Shown here: positions 59,357-64,000 of the stretch, in pieces
How positions within the stretch are numbered: the first letter of the stretch is position 1
Layout: each line of letters opens with the position of its first letter
Source: Calendula officinalis
Taxonomy: Eukaryota; Streptophyta; Magnoliopsida; Asterales; Asteraceae
Direction: 5' to 3'
Assembly: GCA_963853835.1 (NCBI GenBank)
Contig: OY970820.1
Span: 49,472,407 to 49,536,406 of the forward strand
Length of the DNA stretch: 64,000 bases
Notes under the pieces: generated by a model
What the model was told of the DNA's origin: nothing
The model's input: only the letters and a program-made list of their open reading frames with translations
Databases searched by the model: none
Position numbers and translations under genes: made by a program

Positions 59357-62300
59357 TGTAACGCCCTAAAATTTTATATAATTAAATAATAATTTAATTA
59401 TAATTTAAATTACGTTTTATTGGACTATTAGTCAACCGTGCAATATCTATGTGACGTGTGCTGACTATGTGTATTAAATTTTAATAAAAGTGTGACGTTT
59501 CATGTTCTAAATAATTAAGCGTAGCGTTTCATTTATATAACTAAAGGGTTATATATTTCGAGTATAAATAATTATGTGGTTTAATTAATATCTTAGACGT
59601 TTTATGATTTCCCGAGGGCAAGGCCTTCTTCTATGTTGACACGTTTCTAGCCCGAGCAGAGTTCTTTCCTTTTCTTCCTTCCTTACTCGATTTCCATAGA
59701 CTCGAGTTTAGTTGCTCTTTTGAGCCTGATCTAGTAGCTTATCCTGATTTAATGTGAGCCACTTTATTCCTAACTATTTTATTCCATCTTGTGAAATCGT
59801 GAGGGAGTATTTGATTGGGGCCAGAGCCCATTTTATCCCTTTTGTTGCTGGATCTCGACAGAAATAAAGAGAGTGGCATGGGGCCCGAGTTTAGCAAGGT
59901 ATTTAAACAAATCTTCCCCTTAATCCTACCCTAGACATCACCGCTATTTTCCCTACTACTCTAATCCCTAACTAGCCGACAACTACCCCCTCCCCCACTT
60001 GTACGATTGATGGCTGCCAAGGAACAATTCGAAGGATGAAGGTGGGGTGCGTGTGCTGCTCGAACAGGAGTATTACGTGCAAGCAAGGTGATTATCGGTA
60101 ATCTTCTTCCAGTATTTTCCGCCTTTTGATTCTTCCTTCCGATTTAACCTCCTCAACCAGTTGTGTGTTTGTATTTTCCATTTGATTGTGGGAGCAAGGA
60201 GCAGAGAAAGGCATCGAGCAGGTCTCGAATCAGTGGCGGGACTCAGACAAGGAAGGTTGCAATCGAGGACAAACCAAGGAGATCGAACGAGTCCCGAGCC
60301 ATAATCCTTTATCCATATCATATTCGGTAGTATTCTTATTCGGTTTCTTTGTCTTTCCTTTTCATTCGATGGATCCGTTATTGTTTGCAGACTAATCCCG
60401 TTTGTGTAGGGCTGTGATGAACCAAAGAGGGTTCGGCTTGTATTAGATTGTTCGCATTGGTTTTGTTTTGTTGTCTTGGTTCTAATTCTCGAGTCCTATA
60501 ATTTTATATGTCAAGTTCTGTTGTTGTTTAATCGTGGCTGTTTTCGACCTGCTTCCGGTCAGAATCTGGACTCCATGCCTTCTGGACTTTTGTAGCTCAT
60601 TGTTTTACCTTTCCGTGACCGCCGACCGCTCGTTAATTGAGTTAACGGTTTGGGAGATACGACCCTTTTTGTAACTGACTGCAGTGCTGAAATACTACAC
60701 AAATCTGCTTGTTGCGGGCCTGTTTCGGGACCCTTCGGGGCAGAACCGGGCCGAACTTTATATAGACGGTTTGTAGGGTCTTATGTATACTATATGCTGT
60801 AAAAATTTGGTCTCATTTGGTGTACCGAGTGCTGTGTTTCGGGTTTAAGGGCTGCATTGTAAGTATCGGGTTGGGTCAAAACCATCTTGATTATAGCTAG
60901 ACGTTTTGTTTAACCGAGAAACGGAAACCGAACCTTAGGGTTCTTGGTTTCCTAAAACCGAATAGTTTTCTTAAATAAAATACTAGATTAATGGTAAGCA
61001 TGGTTCTGAGGCTAAATGAGAATTTCGGGAAATGTCGGGTATTTCGAAAATAGACGGGTTGATGTCGGGATTTAAAACGAGTTCTATTTTAATATGCTGA
61101 ATTTTAACAAAATCTGCTTGCTGACTTCAGGACTGTTTTTACCACACTTAAAATATGTTTTTGGATTTTTGGCCCGTGCTGGTCACTTGTTTTCTGAGTT
61201 AGCTTTTCAATGCCGCAACCCTCTCGTCAATCCGAATTACGGTTTAAAAGTTATAGCTAACTTAGTATGCTGCTGTTAGGAAAATGACCTGTGCGACATG
61301 CCTGTCTTGCAATACTGTTTTGAGACACTTAGAGTCTGTCTTAGCCAGTGACCGTCTCACAGAGATATGTAGTTCTGGTTGTCTACTTTTCATGATAAAA
61401 ATATGGGATAAATCTACTGCACAGTTTAAGAGTTATAGCAGTTCCCGTGAGACCGACGGGTGCTGCCAGTTTTCTAAATTGAGTCCTTAGAACGGATTGT
61501 AATTCGGGTTTCATTTTTATGCTTTTAGGATCGTCTAGGAATAACCGAGCAGCGCCTTAGAGTATTGAGGATCCTTTGGAGCTTACGTTTTCTCGAGGTG
61601 AGTATTCTCACCGTGTATTCAGTTTTAACGTTGTACATGCATGACTTATGTGTTACATTTCTTGCACCATAATTGTTATCTGAGCTTGAGCTATTATCTG
61701 AGTTTGATCCGCTATCTGAGTTTGATTTGTTATCTGAGTTTGACATGCTATCTGAGTATCTGAGCAGCTGTTGATTTATTTTAATCTGAGACATTGTGCC
61801 TGGGTAACTGAGCTCGGCACAGGGTCATTCTGTGCTACTACTTGCTAGGGCATCTGAGATAATTATGTTAAAGAGATAATAAAACATAATAACACACATC
61901 TGAGTTTTTGGCTATATGCCTGGGATCACCTCCCGTCTGAGTTTTGGGATTATTCCCGTCTGAGTTTTGGGATTATTCCCGTCTGAGTTTTGGGATTATT
62001 CCCGTCTGAGTTTTGGGATCACTCCCGTCTGAGTTTTTGGCTTATGCCTATCTGAGGTGTGAGGAGGGGCGAGGTTGATCTCTCGTCCCAAATCACACAA
62101 GCGCGCTATATAAATTAAAATCTGAGTAATAAAATCTGAGAAATAAATCTGAGTAATTAATCGAGTAGATTCTGAGTAGGAGTACACCGATGTGCCCTCA
62201 TGTGTTGTATGTTATGATTGTTTGAATTTTGAGAATTATTCACTCAGCTTCCCCAGCTGACCCAAACTTTCCCCCACATTGTTTCAGGTACCAGCAAAGG

Positions 62301-62514
62301 AAAGGAGAAGGTGGACGGTTGACCGTTGTATCGTTTCGTTACTGATGTGGACAGCAATTAATATTTTAAAACACTTCATTTTATTTTTAACTATTTCCGC
62401 AATAAATACATTTTTAAATGTTAAATATTTATACCGGAGCTTTATTTATGGGACCTTTGATTTTAATTTTGTATTTAAAAATTTTAAAAATATTGTAAAT
62501 TTTAGGGTGTTACA
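59357..62514 (+). repeat. 5' LTR of Tekay/Del-like element H
   Basis: TGTAACGCCCTAAAATTTT to TTTTAGGGTGTTACA, 3158 bp, followed by PBS, so a 5' LTR. It is longer than D's LTR but shares its 3' half and shares further blocks with G (GAGTTAACGGTTTGGGAGAT, ATAGACGGTTTGTAG). It contains a TATTTAAA near 59899, a donor-like GAGGTGAGTATT (61595-61606), a 23-bp minisatellite (about 61932-62040), TATATAAA (62107) and a TTTCAGGTACCAG acceptor-like block (62282-62294). Confidence 0.9.
61932..62040 (+). repeat. 23-bp minisatellite in the H LTR
   Basis: Four to five units of 23 bp starting CCCGTCTGAGTTTTGGGAT, just before the GAGGTTGATCTCTCG block, with diverged units at both ends. Confidence 0.85.
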
Positions 62515-62516
62515 AG

Positions 62517-62529
62517 TTGGTATCAGAGC
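62517..62529 (+). other. primer-binding site of element H (tRNA-iMet)
   Basis: TTGGTATCAGAGC two bases after the LTR end, identical to D. Confidence 0.92.
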
Positions 62530-64000
62530 TCTGACTTGAGGGATTTGGGTTCGCAAGGGGCGAATTCAAACTCAAGTTTGAGTATCGAGTTTTTCATACG
62601 AGAAAAGAGTCAAATATTTTTCTGAGAAAAAGTTTCCACATCGAACGTACAGCATGTCACGTCGACCTCTCGCTTCCTACTGCCGGTAATATTTAAGAGT
62701 ATTATTTAATTGAGATTTTGCTATATTCTGAGTATAGACGAGTAGCATATTCTGAGAATTTTTGATTTATATCCTGAGAGAATTACTTGTGATAGTATGG
62801 CTAAACAAATATGTATATAGATATACTATTATGAGATTCCATAATTTTGTGAATAATTTAGAGCTTATTTTGAGCATAATTTCGATTTCTATTCTTAGAG
62901 TTCTATATTTATATATATGAAAAATATATACTGGAGAAATGTAAAATTATAAATACTAATACTAATGAGAAAATAATAAAAGTTTCAAGTTAGAGGAACA
63001 CCTAATAGAGTTGAGGTGAAATTTTATAAATTCTGAGACATTCGAACCAAAAGTGTAATAAGGGGATATTAATTTATTATATAAGATCTATAAGCTGTGT
63101 AATGAGAAATGAGGAAATTATTAACATTAAAGAGGAGTAATTAATATTCGTATTGGGAGCATATTAAAATCTTTCATATGGGAGAAAACACTTAATAGAC
63201 TGAGACAATTAAAACGAGTAAATCAGAGATTAGTAAACCAAATTGATTGAGAATTTTTTTTTAGAAGATTTACCAAGTTGAGTAAAAGAAAGAATTATTA
63301 AGTCAATAAAATGGGAAATAATTACATTTAGCTAACGAGAATTATTAATATGATCTAAAAGAGAATTATTGATCAGGGTTAAAAGAGAAGTTATCTAAAA
63401 GAGAAATTAAAATTTTCGTGAATACAACGAATCACGAGATATAATAGTAAGCAGATTCCATATTAAAGTCAGCAAGTTAGTATTTAATTAAGAATCATTA
63501 AATTGAGATAAAATGGGAAAAATATTTCGAGTAAGTAGGTTAAATTGCCGAGTGCAAAACTAAATGTGGATGACAAGTTAAGTGATAGATTAATGAGTTC
63601 ACACTGATAGCTTAAAATAAATTATGTAAGTTTAATAGACTAATTAATTGAAGAATTGCTGAGTCAAATTAATCAGATATTATTGAAGCTCATCTTAAGA
63701 GTAATTATATAAGAGGATTAAGAGAAAGCTAACGTCATCAATTTGATGATGATTTATTTAAAAACGAGTTAAAAGAGCGATAAATTGAATCAAATTAATC
63801 GAGGAACGCAATAACTGAGAATCTGATAAAAAAAAAAAAAGAAGATATTAATAGACATGCTCACAAATTATAATAAATTCAATATAACTGTGAAGAGGAT
63901 ATAAGTTATATTTATGAGGAATGATAAATGGCATGTCCAAATGAAAAGTTTAAAAAGGAGATTTGTATTGTGAAAATAACTAAGTGGAAATATCTCTATG
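62530..64000 (+). mobile_element. leader and noncoding interior of element H (partial)
   Basis: 62530-62700 is conserved with D 9209-9365, including ATG at 62654 reading MSRRP before a stop after 11 codons. Beyond that the sequence is AT-rich, with no recognisable domain on either strand and the same GAGTAAAT/TTATTAAA texture as D. It is probably another LARD-like interior. The element runs off the window. Confidence 0.65.

Noticed and set aside
60186..60395. 69-codon plus frame in the H LTR
   Set aside because: No counterpart in LTRs D or G and no recognisable domain. Treated as chance.
62700..64000. Possible origin or satellite in the AT-rich tail
   Set aside because: I see no regular period or conserved element. 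The texture matches the interior of LARD element D.

Overview
This window looks like intergenic heterochromatin from a large, repeat-rich plant genome, most likely a eudicot. Nearly every base that can be classified belongs to an LTR retrotransposon. No intact host gene, rRNA, tRNA gene or CRISPR array is visible. The only host-gene trace is a short cytochrome P450 (CYP82-like) fragment, present twice. The dicot call rests on the Sirevirus- and Tekay/Del-type elements and the CYP82 trace; no finer placement is possible from sequence alone.

Layout. 1-5743: about two copies of a 2.9-kb tandem duplication. Each copy holds the 3' part of a Tekay-like LTR, the P450 fragment, a short minus-strand Copia LTR and a Sirevirus-like 3' noncoding region. 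5744-6560: more of that noncoding region. 6561-15996: element D, a complete LTR element with 2633-bp LTRs, a 5-bp target duplication (AACGA) and a noncoding 4.2-kb interior (a LARD-like derivative of a Tekay/Del gypsy element). 16002-24414: a Sirevirus 3' end, duplicated in tandem (5034-bp unit) together with part of D's right LTR. 24464-25390 and 36104-39870: the pol and gag of a minus-strand Sirevirus (B), split by a plus-strand Sirevirus (A, 25391-36103). 39871-50687: a second member of A's family (C, minus strand, TSD GTTAG), inserted in B's 5' LTR. 50693-51104: the rest of that LTR. 51109-59356: a minus-strand Tekay-like element (G), itself carrying a young Copia element (E, 54066-58855, TSD GTAAG). 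59357-64000: a plus-strand Tekay-like LTR and leader (H), running off the window.

How it fits together. The order of events can be read from the nesting. B and G are the older layers. C landed 6 bp inside B's 5' LTR, A landed in B's reverse transcriptase, D landed in the Sirevirus 3' region, and the 5034-bp duplication came after D because it includes D sequence. E and H both interrupt G. A and C are siblings with the order LTR, PBS, gag (two zinc knuckles), protease, integrase, RT, RNase H, a large extra ORF, PPT, LTR. All coding regions are broken, mostly at different places in A and C. E is the least decayed element: nearly identical LTRs and a polyprotein interrupted by only two stop codons.

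The most interesting signals are: a large (about 1.2 kb of codons) extra ORF downstream of pol in A and C, with a diverged relative in B; a conserved splice-like donor/acceptor pair and a fixed-position, family-specific minisatellite in the Tekay-like LTRs; the vestigial gag start and pol C-terminus framing the noncoding interior of D; and two independent tandem duplications with retrotransposon breakpoints.
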